Part shown: positions 50,526-61,400 of the stretch, piece by piece
How the letters are laid out: each line of letters starts with the position of its first letter
Position numbering within the stretch: the stretch's first letter is position 1
Source of the DNA: Methylococcaceae bacterium
GTDB taxonomy: Bacteria; Pseudomonadota; Gammaproteobacteria; Methylococcales; Methylomonadaceae
DNA: 64,000 nt
Assembly: GCA_030693065.1 (NCBI GenBank)
Contig: JAUYBL010000014.1
Location: forward strand, 1-64,000
Direction of reading: 5' to 3'
Notes under the pieces: generated by a model
What the model was told of the DNA's origin: nothing
Database searches by the model: none
The model's input: the letters and a program-made list of their open reading frames with translations, nothing else
Made by a program: the position numbers and the translations under genes

Positions 50526-52250
50526 CTAGAATTGCGTATTAACATCAAGTTGCAGGACATCAACACCAAATGGAGGACCGGTAACCATATCAGCTGTTAA
50601 CCAGCGACCGGTGAGCCAAGTATTTTTCATCAGCCCATAGTTACCACCTATCACCCAACCCTTGGTATTGGTACCACCAAGGTGGAAATCAGAATCGGTA
50701 AAGGCATCAAGCACGGCATCGCGCTCAACACGTTTGTAAGCAGCAAACACGTTCCAATGCCCGGCAACTTCCGCTCTCGGCCAACCAAAGTCTGCGCGTA
50801 TCTGCCAGGCATTAGTTTCCTCTGAAAGCGAATTATCGCCAGTGAGAGCCCCGCCATGCTGATAAAGAGAACCTGGTTTAAATTTATTCTGTATATCGTT
50901 TATATCAAAACCAATATTTTTAGCATAATCCCCACTAAATCTAACATGGTACGGAGCAAACAGCGCGACATCGTAGGAAGCATTTATGTTGATGATATTA
51001 AAGTCTGATGCCAACCCGGCCTGAGCATCGTATGTCTGGGTGGGATCTTTACAAATACTCGCCAACGTATTGCCACCCTGCATGAATTGTGGAACAGAAG
51101 CATTATTTTTAGGAGTATTACGATCACATGTGTCTACCACATTGGTATTTTGCTCAGCCTGAATACCTACATAATCGAAATAAGCCACGCCTATCTTCAG
51201 GTTATCCTGATTGGCAAACCCCCAATCCAGTCCCACTTGCCCGCCAAACAACCATTTGTCGCTACTCAACGCCGATTCTTGTAGAGGAAATGCACCTGCG
51301 GTGGCAAATACAGAACGGTTTAGTCGATTGGTACCCATTAAACTATCAGATTCACCCAGTTGATGACTCACTGTGCCGGAAAACCCTTCAAACGACAGAT
51401 CGGTATCCCAAACTAATTCGCTGCCGCCGGTAAATTCGCCGCCGCCGGTATACCAAGGGTTTTTGATGCGGCCACCGGATAGTGTCAACCATTTGAATTT
51501 GTCGTCATTAACAGCGTCGTACTGGAGGTAAGCGCGATCGACTGTAAAGTCGTATTTATTACCGGTATTACCCAGTGTTTGGTTAGTCGATACCGGATCA
51601 CGCTGATTACCAGTCGCCAAACGAACACCGGCTTTTAAGCCTTCGGTGATATTGACATCAACCCCTAACCGCACCCGCTCACGGAAACGCTGTCTGTCAT
51701 GTGTAGAGTTGTAAAAATCGACATCGTTATTAAATGTATACCCGCCATTATCATTAATTGTCATCCAGTCATAATAAGCGTAAGGAATATTATCATCCGC
51801 CATAAATTCATGCTGAGAACGTAGCCGAATATCACCAGACAATTTAAATCGCTTAATCCAATCCGGCAGTGCATTCGGCATGCCCCATTGTTCGTTCTTG
51901 GCTTTCGCCATGACATCGCCGACCACTTCTTCACGCAACTCGCTACGTACTTGCTGGCGAATCTCGTCTTTCACAAAATCCGGTACATAAGCGACCCGCA
52001 CTTCATCGGCAGGTACTACTTCCTTGGATGGCGCTTCTTTGGCTTCAGCAACTTGCTTACCGGCATCGGCTTCGGCCTGCTTGATCATCTCCTCGGCCAT
52101 TTTGTCGGTAATCACCCCTGACTTAACCAATTGTTTGATTAAATTAGTGGTGGTATTGCGTAATTTCAGCAATTCTTCCTTTTCACCGGCATGAGCTATC
52201 CCGACCAGTCCTGACAACACCAAGGCCATCAGCTGTTTTTTGTTCGCCAT
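50526..52250 (-). CDS. Putative porin with N-terminal coiled coil
   Basis: 574 residues. The signal peptide is KKQLMALVLSGLVGIAHA. A coiled coil follows (about 20-75: KEELLKLRNTTTNLIKQLVK), then a region with DEVRVAYVPDFVKDEIRQQV. The C-terminal part (about 145-574) is an outer membrane beta barrel: repeated aromatic strands such as FKLSGDIRLRSQHEF, LRLGVDVNITEGLKAGVRLA-like and WNVFAAYKR, ending in QLDVNTQF with a final phenylalanine as barrels require. It belongs to the 'putative porin' group often found beside TonB-ExbBD genes. It lies between tonB and the coiled-coil gene. Substrate unknown. Confidence 0.82.
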   Translation of the reverse strand: MANKKQLMALVLSGLVGIAHAGEKEELLKLRNTTTNLIKQLVKSGVITDKMAEEMIKQAEADAGKQVAEAKEAPSKEVVPADEVRVAYVPDFVKDEIRQQVRSELREEVVGDVMAKAKNEQWGMPNALPDWIKRFKLSGDIRLRSQHEFMADDNIPYAYYDWMTINDNGGYTFNNDVDFYNSTHDRQRFRERVRLGVDVNITEGLKAGVRLATGNQRDPVSTNQTLGNTGNKYDFTVDRAYLQYDAVNDDKFKWLTLSGGRIKNPWYTGGGEFTGGSELVWDTDLSFEGFSGTVSHQLGESDSLMGTNRLNRSVFATAGAFPLQESALSSDKWLFGGQVGLDWGFANQDNLKIGVAYFDYVGIQAEQNTNVVDTCDRNTPKNNASVPQFMQGGNTLASICKDPTQTYDAQAGLASDFNIININASYDVALFAPYHVRFSGDYAKNIGFDINDIQNKFKPGSLYQHGGALTGDNSLSEETNAWQIRADFGWPRAEVAGHWNVFAAYKRVERDAVLDAFTDSDFHLGGTNTKGWVIGGNYGLMKNTWLTGRWLTADMVTGPPFGVDVLQLDVNTQF

Positions 52251-52267
52251 TTGTGTACCTGTAATTT

Positions 52268-52924
52268 TTAAACGCGTGATGAAATTTTTAATTTAATCGG
52301 TTGCGGCATGCCGGGAGGCGGCATCTCACCTATTTTTTTGAGCTTGTCGAGCGTGCGGCTGATAATGTCGTCAATCTCGGCATCATTACTGCCTTTGGTT
52401 AGCTCGATCCGCTCCACGGAACCGTCAGATTTCAGCCAAACCTTGACTATCGCTGTATAGCCCTTGCGACGTAACTCATCACGACCACTCAACAAACCGA
52501 GAATATCGTTCTTGACCAAGCTGCCGTATGAAGCAAACGGACTACCGCCCCCACCAAACAAGCCATTACCACCTTTGCGAGCCGCCAATCCGAAACCATC
52601 AGAACCGGCGGTGCCTTCCGCATCCAGACCCAAATCGCGGGCAGGTGCTTCATCGGGAGTATCCGGCATCGGTTCCGGCTCGGGTTCCGGTTGTTCAATC
52701 TTTTCTTTTATTTCCGGCTCCGGTGGTTTTTCAACTTTAGGTGGCGGCGGAGGCGGGGGTGGTGGCTTAAACAAGGTAATCGGCTGGATTTTTTTCTCTT
52801 GTTTGACGGGTTTATCATCGCTAAAACTGATGATGACCTTGACCACGTAATAAATTGCAATTACAGCCAGTAATCCACCGATAATCCGCGGCACATAAAC
52901 CCGGAAATGTTTTTTTTTGGTCAT
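52268..52924 (-). CDS. TonB-like energy transducer
   Basis: 218 residues. A basic start is followed by one membrane helix (IIGGLLAVIAIYYVVKVII). A proline-rich spacer (LFKPPPPPPPPPKVEKP, then repeated PEPE) spans the periplasm, and a C-terminal domain with GYTAIVKVWLKSDGSVERIE and DDIISRTLDKLKKI completes it. The last part resembles TonB or TolA C-domains. It would carry proton-motive energy from ExbBD to an outer membrane partner, probably the cluster's porin or the haemagglutinin export path. It lies five bases after exbD and before the porin gene. Confidence 0.85.
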   Translation of the reverse strand: MTKKKHFRVYVPRIIGGLLAVIAIYYVVKVIISFSDDKPVKQEKKIQPITLFKPPPPPPPPPKVEKPPEPEIKEKIEQPEPEPEPMPDTPDEAPARDLGLDAEGTAGSDGFGLAARKGGNGLFGGGGSPFASYGSLVKNDILGLLSGRDELRRKGYTAIVKVWLKSDGSVERIELTKGSNDAEIDDIISRTLDKLKKIGEMPPPGMPQPIKLKISSRV

Positions 52925-52929
52925 GTGAA

Positions 52930-53334
52930 TTACTTAACAAGACTCTGCGTCACTAAGCCGACTTGAGTGATTTCCAACTTGCCCAACAGCGCCAGGATGT
53001 CGATCACATTTTGATACTGGACTGTCGAATCGCCCTTTACCACCACCGGCAATTCGGGATTAACCGCCTTGTATTGCAGCAAAGTCGATTCCAACTGCTC
53101 CATCGTTACCGGAAATGTATCCAGAAAAATAGTGCCGTCGGCAGTCACGGTAATGGCTTTGGTTTGCGGTTTAGCCAAACTGGGCGTGTTGCTGGCTTTG
53201 GGCAAATTGACTTGCACGCCCTGCACCGCAGCGGTGGTCATCAAAATAAACACAATCAATAACACGTAAGCCAAATCCAGCATTGGCGTGACATTGATTT
53301 CGTCATACGCCGCATTTTCTTCTTGTAATTTCAT
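52930..53334 (-). CDS. exbD: ExbD/TolR-type proton channel subunit
   Basis: About 134 residues from the ATG at 53334; a TTG at 53355 would add seven. The N-terminal membrane helix contains the proton-relay aspartate in DEINVTPMLDLAYVLLIVFI. A small periplasmic domain follows (GVQVNLPKASNTPSLAKPQT and TVQYQNVIDILALLGKLEI). ExbD works with the ExbB-type channel encoded directly upstream to harvest the proton gradient for TonB. Between the two genes lies a short palindromic repeat. Confidence 0.9.
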   Translation of the reverse strand: MKLQEENAAYDEINVTPMLDLAYVLLIVFILMTTAAVQGVQVNLPKASNTPSLAKPQTKAITVTADGTIFLDTFPVTMEQLESTLLQYKAVNPELPVVVKGDSTVQYQNVIDILALLGKLEITQVGLVTQSLVK

Positions 53335-53351
53335 TGGATATTCTCGTTGGT

Positions 53352-53414
53352 TCAATGGTACGTAGTGCGTACCCTACGATTTATGATTTGTAGGGTACGC
53401 ATCGCGTACCTTTA
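53352..53414. repeat. GTACGC palindromic repeat between exbB and exbD
   Basis: GGTACGTAGTGCGTACCCTA and TAGGGTACGCATCGCGTACC are near-inverted copies around a 20-base centre. GTACGC-type repeats of this kind are dispersed in many genomes. It lies inside the operon, so it may be transcribed and could adjust the relative amounts of ExbB and ExbD. Confidence 0.7.
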
Positions 53415-53422
53415 GGTGTTGC

Positions 53423-55216
53423 TCAGGTATGTTGCTCAGTCAATTTGGCAACAAACTCATCAACAAATACATGCATATCAGCGGTAATTTCCTTGATACG
53501 ACCACCTAAATAGTTGTAACCAAACAGACAAGGAATCGCGACAATCAAACCCGCCACCGTTGCCGTCAATGCGCCGGCAATACCTGGCGCAATCGCGTTG
53601 ACATTAACCTCGCCGCTGACCGCAATCGCAGCAAACGTGATCATTACCCCGATAACGGTACCCAACAGCCCAAGAAACGGGCCGCCAGAGATAGCGATAG
53701 TCAGCAGCACCATTTGTGAATTAAGTTTTTGTAATTCTCTGATTAACACCGCATCCATGGTTGCTCTTACCGCGTTCATGGCTTGGGCAGATAACACCTG
53801 ATCGCTTGAACCTTCGCCTTTTTTCAAGCGGCGATTCATCTCTTCAACACCGGTATGGTAAATGCGGTAAATAGTCGATCCGGCAAAAGCGCCATGCTTC
53901 TTGGTAAACGACAACAACAAAGGTGATTCCTCAAAGTCTTGATCATCTTCATCGTCTTCTTTGTTTAGCTTATCAATGTCTTGCGACGTCAATTGACTAT
54001 AAGCTTGTTCGAATTTTTTGTTCTCGCTATGCACTCGCTGCAGAACGATGGCTTTAATAATCATCACCAACCAACTGACCACAAACATCACACCCAAAAT
54101 CCCGATAATGACCCAGCCATCGGTGGTGACGTTTTTTAACGAGCCCATAATCAGGGATTCGCCGCCTTCCTCGCTATCTGGCGTCAAATCTTCACCGTAA
54201 ATCAACGCTGCTGAGGCTTGTCCTTGCATCAGTGCGGCAAAATGCAGGGCATTCTGATCCAGTGCCGTTTTGGCGATACCAAAATCATCGATCGCACCAA
54301 CCAATCCGCGTGATCCATCAAGCGCCGCACCTACACTAATATCGCCATCCAACACTGAGAGACTGGCCGGCAGACTACCCGCCGCCTTACCATCCACATA
54401 AAGCGTAAAACCACTGGGCGTTGCAGTCACCGCCACCAACTGCCACGCGGCTAAATTTAGACCGGTTGGGCTAACAAATTCCTTACCTGCCACCTGCAAA
54501 ACCGGCGACTGACCTCTAACAGATAAACTTAGCTTGTCGCGCTGAAACAGCACACCCTCTTTTTGCGCTTGATCGATTTTTACCCAAGCAGACACTGTCC
54601 AACCCGGATCAGTGGTCATTTGTAATGATGGTACTGCGGAAATCCGAACCACCTGTTTACCGTCGAATGCAGCAGCATCACCTACAGCGCCACCTTCCAT
54701 CACAGTACTTGTTGCTGCCGCGGGCTGAATTGCATAAGCGGTACTGTCTTTAACCGGGCCAGCCTCGAAGTGATAAACAACAGCCTGTGCCACATCAAAA
54801 ATACCGGCGGCATCCTGAGCATCGACTGCCTTGGGGTTGCCGTAGTACATCCAAATGGCCGACTCGTCAGCTTTAGCAAAGTCTGCGGGCAATTTGACCC
54901 AGACCAAGACCATTTCATTCACCGCGTCGATTTTCTCGATATAAAACTTCAATGGCGTAAGGTCATCGCCAGACATAAAGCGCAAAGCTTTACCGCCCTC
55001 ACCAAGATCGGCAAAAAAGCCAAAGTTACCGGTATGCAAACGCACCAAAGCCAGCGATTCACCAGGAATCTTGACGCCATCTTGCTGAAGCTTTTGGGTA
55101 TCGATGCTTATTTTCTTGCGATAACCCCAGTCATCATTCCACCAAGCTTGCGCAAGTGCGGGCATCATTAACAACGCGACCAATAAAAAACCAAATCGTC
55201 TCATGCTTGCTCTCAA
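53423..55216 (-). CDS. exbB: ExbB/TolQ-type proton channel fused to a DUF2341-LamG-like outer domain
   Basis: 597 residues. A signal peptide is seen (FGFLLVALLMMPALAQAW). It is followed by a DUF2341-like domain (about 25-140: WWNDDWGYRKKISIDT and AIWMYYGNPKAVDAQD) and a LamG/concanavalin-like beta sandwich (about 150-330: VVYHFEAGPVKDSTAYAIQP and WTVSAWVKIDQAQKEG). Then comes a first membrane helix (WVIIGILGVMFVVSWLVMII, about 370), an acidic cytoplasmic stretch and the MotA/TolQ/ExbB core with GPFLGLLGTVIGVMITFAAI and AGALTATVAGLIVAIPCLFG. Ordinary ExbB has only about 240 residues. The added outer part probably binds glycans or a partner such as the giant haemagglutinin encoded upstream. It leads the exbB-exbD-tonB-porin-coil cluster. 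Confidence 0.88.
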   Translation of the reverse strand: MRASMRRFGFLLVALLMMPALAQAWWNDDWGYRKKISIDTQKLQQDGVKIPGESLALVRLHTGNFGFFADLGEGGKALRFMSGDDLTPLKFYIEKIDAVNEMVLVWVKLPADFAKADESAIWMYYGNPKAVDAQDAAGIFDVAQAVVYHFEAGPVKDSTAYAIQPAAATSTVMEGGAVGDAAAFDGKQVVRISAVPSLQMTTDPGWTVSAWVKIDQAQKEGVLFQRDKLSLSVRGQSPVLQVAGKEFVSPTGLNLAAWQLVAVTATPSGFTLYVDGKAAGSLPASLSVLDGDISVGAALDGSRGLVGAIDDFGIAKTALDQNALHFAALMQGQASAALIYGEDLTPDSEEGGESLIMGSLKNVTTDGWVIIGILGVMFVVSWLVMIIKAIVLQRVHSENKKFEQAYSQLTSQDIDKLNKEDDEDDQDFEESPLLLSFTKKHGAFAGSTIYRIYHTGVEEMNRRLKKGEGSSDQVLSAQAMNAVRATMDAVLIRELQKLNSQMVLLTIAISGGPFLGLLGTVIGVMITFAAIAVSGEVNVNAIAPGIAGALTATVAGLIVAIPCLFGYNYLGGRIKEITADMHVFVDEFVAKLTEQHT

Positions 55217-55357
55217 AAATAAATTTATAGCCGCATTATCACAACAGTTCGTTACATGAATATGACAATTAGATGATTTTTTACTACAAATACGCTTTAA
55301 GAAATCGATACATTTTTGTCACTGGCAAATTCGTTTTGAGCCAAATTTAAAAAGCAC

Positions 55358-55422
55358 TGTGGGAGCGACGCCTACGTCGCGATTTGCAGCCTTTAGTCGC
55401 GACGTGGGCGTCGCTCCCACCT
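55358..55422. repeat. Palindromic repeat after the haemagglutinin gene
   Basis: TGTGGGAGCGACGCCTACGT and ACGTGGGCGTCGCTCCCAC form long inverted arms (with small mismatches) around GCGATTTGCAGC-like sequence. The element sits between the haemagglutinin stop and the ExbB gene, and could act as a terminator or attenuator or be a dispersed REP-like repeat. Confidence 0.75.
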
Positions 55423-55430
55423 GTTAATGT

Positions 55431-58400
55431 CTATTCACCAAAACCAAGCACGTCTACGCTCAAAATGCCCAATATTGCTTTTGCTAACGCCTCACCGACA
55501 TTTTTACCCACATCACTGTTAACTGAGCTTTCCGCACCCTGACTGACACCTGCGGTTGAATTACTGGTGCCTGTCATACCGGCCGCAACACTGGCTGGTG
55601 GTGGCGCAACGCCGGACACAGGGCCATCACTTTTAAAATTGCTCGCATTCGCTAAGGTACCAATAATGTCAGCAAAACCACCTGAATCAATACCGGCCTC
55701 ACCAGCATCAATCACACCATGCGGGGCAAATAAAGAAACGCCCCCGGGCTTGATACCTTCTGAACTGGCCGCGGTACGAATACCACTACCTGATACCACC
55801 GGTGGAAATTCAATTTTCAGGTTGCCGTTGTCATCAAAACTGATCACCGGAGGCGGCGCCGCAATCGCCGATTTGGCACCGCGACCAGCATCGATATTGC
55901 CTTCAGTAGACAGCATTAATATATTGCCGCCGTCCAACGCAAATACCCGTGATTGATTGATAAGAAAATCGTCACGTACCAGTGCGTTTATATCGCCCGA
56001 ACGTTGCGCGACAATTCCCAATTCAGATGCGGATTTAGCACCGGAAAAAGAGGCAGCCAACCCGGCATTAATCTGTCCGCCGGGCACTATCAGATTAATA
56101 TTACCGCCATCAATAGTTTGGATTTTGCTAAAAAATAAACTGAGATCACCCTTCCAATCGCTACCGGGAAATAACGTCGCTATCGCCGCAAATCCGCGTT
56201 TAAAGTCTAGCGAACCTGCCTTTGCCGATGCTTTACCATTCTCTCTAATCTCATTAAAAAGTACGGGCTGAACAATAGCGTTAAGCTGCGGTTGAATCGC
56301 CACGAAATCCTCACTCTTCAACTGGGCAAATGCCTCCATTGCGGCGGCGTCAGTCAGTGAATTGTCATTTAAGGTTTGCCGCATAAAATCGCTTATCAAC
56401 GTTGTAACCTGTTGGAAATCCTGACTGTATTGATCGTTGTTTCGTAAATAAGCATCGATAAACCCCGCATAGTTAAGCTCTCCGTTCGCACCGGCCAAAA
56501 TAGTCAAATTTGCGCCTTGCTCCGGCAAACTGGTGTTAACCACGTTGCCCACTGTCGAAATACCCTCAGATGCCCCCAAATCAACATTGCGACCGGTTTT
56601 AACCAATACTTCGCCGGGACCGCTGATTTCAATCTTGGCAGAGTTATTCAACAAAGCGCCAGTCGCCGGATCGCGATCGCTGGTGTCGCGAAGATCTCGA
56701 CCCGCTTCGAGCAGCGACACATCCCCTGCGTTTACGTGCTGGATAGACAGCGATAAATTGGTTATATCTTGCCCAGCTTTAACTATCGCCTTTTTCGCCA
56801 GACTAAAACCGATGTTTTCAATATCGCCCTGACGACTAACCAGTCGCACCGGCTGAATATCATTTTTATGCACCGGTACGGTGGCATGTAACAGCTTCGG
56901 ATCACCACCAAACGGATCGATTCTGCCAATGACTGTCGACATGTTGCTACGCGTTACCGGAATTACCGCGCTAGGCAGTAAAGAACGATCACCATCCGAC
57001 ATACCCAGTCTGATGCCCACTTCCGCAGTAATGTTCTGCTCAGCAAACAAACTCAACTCAGCATTAGCCGATGGAAACAGGATAATCTCATCAGTCAGCT
57101 CAATATTGCCGCCAAAGGCGCTGGCATGTAGAGATGCAGGATAAATGCGCGCGAGTGTTTGTTGATTACTATTAGGATTACTTCTTGGAAAAATACTGCC
57201 GTCAGCGCCCAACAACACATCACCTGACAACGACGCGACATGCAACGCACTAGCGGCGCTGTAACTGAAAAAATTGACATCGGCTTTGTGCAGGATCATC
57301 GGATCAGATACCCCAGTCAAACTAACGCCGCTACCGGCATTAATAGAAAACTGAGTATCGCCGATCAATAAATCCGGGCCTTTTTGAAAACTACTACCGC
57401 CTGTCACCTGGCCGCCCGCGGTCATCGTGCCGGTGCCTTTACCTAAATAATAAGTACCTCCGGCAATATCACCGGCAGCGCTAATGTGCATAGTGCCGCC
57501 GCCATTAACTTCAACTTGGTTAGTTAAAAAATTGAAGCTGTTAGCAGTGCTGTTATCGGCCGTACCGACCTGTTTGCCGGTAGTCGGCATCAGCACATCA
57601 AGATTATTGACATTACCGCCGGAAGATACCGTGACATTACCGCCCCCGAAAGAGCCGACATTTTGTTGAAAGAACGGTTTGGTTGATTTAGCGGGATTAC
57701 TTGATGCGCTAGTGATATAACCCAAAGCCACACCCCACGCTGTCGGACTTTGCCCGCTATGATCGACTGAGTCAGTCCAGGTACCGATACGTAATAACCA
57801 ATCGTTTAAATCGTTATTAGCCGCCACTGCGCCATTGATATTACCACCGGCTACCAATGACAAATCGCCACCGGCGACTGGGAATTCGCTATAAAACCGC
57901 AAGCCGACGAAACGATCTTTCAGACTGCCGTAAGGTGATGTCTCAGTCGGCTGTCCGGCGTTGTAAATTGAAGAGGTATTATCGGTAAAGGTAATATCGC
58001 CACCGGCAGTCACCTGCATGTCACCGCTACCGGTACGAATAACGGCATTGGCGCCAATAACCAAATTACCAGTCTGTCCAGCCGCATTGATGTCAGCGCT
58101 GTTGGCATCCGCACCGGCCACGACGTTGTAAGACCAGGATTCGCCGCCTTGCAGTTTATCGACAATATTGATCGTTTGTGTTGTACCAGCGGTGGCCCCC
58201 GAAAATGTAAAGCTTTGGTTTTTAAAACCATCGCTCAGAGACTTCTCAACGTTAAAGTCACCGCCGGTTTTAATCACCAACCTGCCCGGCAAATCATCCC
58301 AGACATTGCTGTCTGCGACATCGTCATAACGCCAATCAGCTAAATCCCACTTATCTTTCAGAGTTAAATCGCCGCTGTAGTTGATTTCAACACCGGCGGT

Positions 58401-61400
58401 CAAACGCAAGCCCGGCGCCATTGCTGCGACATTTTGCATATTCTCGGCCGTCATAAATGCAGCAGTTTCGGCTTTGATTGCCGCGATGTCGCCGCTATTA
58501 ATCTCACCGTCATCACCCAGATCAGCATTGCTGTATTGTTTAACACCCTCTGCATAAAACTTGCTAAAACCACTAACCGTGCCGGCGACCGGCTGAATGT
58601 TAACGCCAGTGCCGGTGCGTAAGGCGCGCAGAGTCACTTCACCGTCTGTCCCGCCGTTACCTGAAACATCAATACGCGAACCGTTCTGCAGATCGATGCC
58701 GCTAATGCCATCGTTATCGCCATCAACCGACGACAACAACACTTGACCACCTTTCGCGCCATCGTCAGTGCCTAAGGCTGTTAAATCAGCACCGGCGGCC
58801 AAAGTAATGCCGTCGCCTGCGTAAAGTTTAATACTGCCGCCCTGTTCAGCCGAGTCGGCATGTATTGCGCCAGCCAAGGTCATTGCACCGGTATCACTCA
58901 CTAAAGTGACGTTTTTGGCCACGATATTGGCAGCTGCGCTTTGTACGATGTCGGCATTACGAGTACGAAAATAAATAGATTGATTAATACCCGCCGCATT
59001 CATTGCCTGCATCAATGCATCAAAGTTTGCCGTGGCATCAAAGCCACCGACATCTAAGGTCGCGTTGCCGCCTGCAGCCTGTAATTGCCCTGACAATACC
59101 ACTGACTGCTCAGGCGCTTTTAGAGTAACGCTACCGCCAGCAGCTTTACCGCCGCCGCTATCAACATCGATCATGGAACCTACGGCCATTACTACCTTAC
59201 CGTGATCTGACTCCGCTTTAAAATGACCACCTGGCGTGTAGTCGAATTGGTCGGCAAACTGCACGGCTCGCCCAGCCAGATCAACATTAGCCTGTTGGCC
59301 CAAGGTAACGTCACCGGTCAAGGCATGCAGACCAAAACTGCCGGACGGTAAAACCACCTTGGTGTTAAAACCAATCGCATCGGCAATCACGTCAATCACG
59401 CCGCCAAAACTGCTTGCAACCGCAGCCGTGCTATTCAAGCTATTAAACTGAGCCTGATAACCTGCCGCATTCAGTTTGATATTGCTGCCGCCGTCAGCCG
59501 TCAACGCCGCTGTCGTCACATGCAAATCAGCAGCAACATCGATACTGCCCTTACCGGCTGCCCGGAACTCTTTAGTCGCGTTGATATTGACTGTATTGAA
59601 ACCGTTAATCGCAAAGTTGCCGCTACCTACATTAAAGCTATCAGCCTGCAACTCCAACTGTCCTTGGCCATCAACAACTTGCTGGTTGATGGCTGCTGCC
59701 GTGTTTTGCACAGTCAAACTACCAGCCTGGAGTTTGGCGCTATCAGAAGCGGTGCCGTGGCCGGTAAATCCTGCGGTGTTGATGGCCAAACGATCGAATT
59801 TTATGGCTTGCGACTGACCATTAACATCAGTAATCAATGAGCCATCCGCATTAACCTGGCCGACGTTACCGTAAATACCAATACTGTCCCGACCGGTCAG
59901 CACCAATTCATCGACAGCCAAATTAGCTAATTTTAGGTTGGACAGATTCAATGCATTGCCGCCCAAATTATCGACTTCACCGATGTTGATGGTATTAGCA
60001 CCCAGATTTAACGAGCCACCGTGCATTTGAATTTCACCCGCCAGTTCAGTCGATTGACTGGCATCCAGTAACATAGACTCAGTAGACGTTAGCGTCGAAC
60101 CAGCGGCAACGCGTAATTCGCCGGTAACGCCGGACGTTTCGGTGCGATTTAACACCACTTGTTTATCACCGGACAGCCGCAGCAAGGCACCATCACCTTT
60201 GACATTCAACACACTATCGCCGCTTCGGGCTTGTTGATTGGCAACCAAACCAGCACCCGCCTGAACTTCGACCAAGTCGGTTGCTACCGCGATAATTTCA
60301 GGGCCTTGCAAATGAGCATTTGCTGCAAACACAACATCTTGAGCTGATACAGTAATATCAGTTTCAGCGTTGTTAGTTTTATTGCGACTGCGCGCGCCGC
60401 CGAGCAACAAACTGTCGACACGTAAATCGCTTAAATCTCCTGCCAAAATTTCCAGTATTCCGTCAGCAGGGGTCTCACTCAATTGATTGACCACAGAAAT
60501 TCGGTTGGCGGCAATATCCATTTTAGCGCCCCGGCCGCCGGTTAAGGCATCGACCATAAACTGCCCTTCCATAATTAATTTTGTTTGGGCGATCAAGGAA
60601 ATCTGCCCGCCATCCAACGGTAACACTGGCGTCGCTGTTTCGTTCTTCTGGGCGCGTGCTTGGTAAAATTGATTAGCGGTATTTATGTTGTATTTCGAGT
60701 GCTGAAGCACATCAGCTCTGCTTTCAATAAGATAACCACTGGTGCGCGCATCACGAATGTCAGTACCTGCAAGCTTTTGGTATCCGGGTACGATGGACAA
60801 ACCATCGACAGTGAATTGAGCCACCGCCAAGTCTTGAGTATTGGCTTGCGGCGTAATTAAAAATGCACCCGGCAATAATGCATAACGGGCCGGTAATATT
60901 GCGTATTCACCAGCCGGTAAATCCTTACTACCACTTAAATAAACGGTACTGCCGGGCGCATAGGCAAATCCCTGGCTTTCATAATGGTCATACGGGGCTA
61001 ACTGTGAACCCAAGGTCGGCAACACGGCAAAGCCACCTTGATAAGATGCACTGCCGGGTTGTAAGTAATCAAAAGAACCACCGGCGCCAGCCTCAAATTC
61101 ATAAGAAACCAAATCGCCGCCACCGGAGACATCAACCACACTGCCTTGTTTGGCGACAATCTCAGGTGCCGATAACACCATGCGTTTTTCCGGCGCGGCA
61201 TCGAACACCAAATTTCTCAAGGTATCCAAAGGATACAACCAATCCAAACCGCCCTGGGTTACACCAAAGGGGATTATTTGGCCTTTCGCTGACACGGAAG
61301 TCAGGCTGCCATCCTCAAGCGTTAAGCTCTTGCTTGCTTTGAGGTTAATCGTACCTAAAGGCGCTTTTAGCACGCCTTTTTGATTGATAACCGCCGCTTC

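Noticed and set aside
53352-53414. A terminator splitting exbB from exbD
   Set aside because: The palindrome has no T run after it, and exbD would need its own promoter, which was not seen. It fits a dispersed repeat better.
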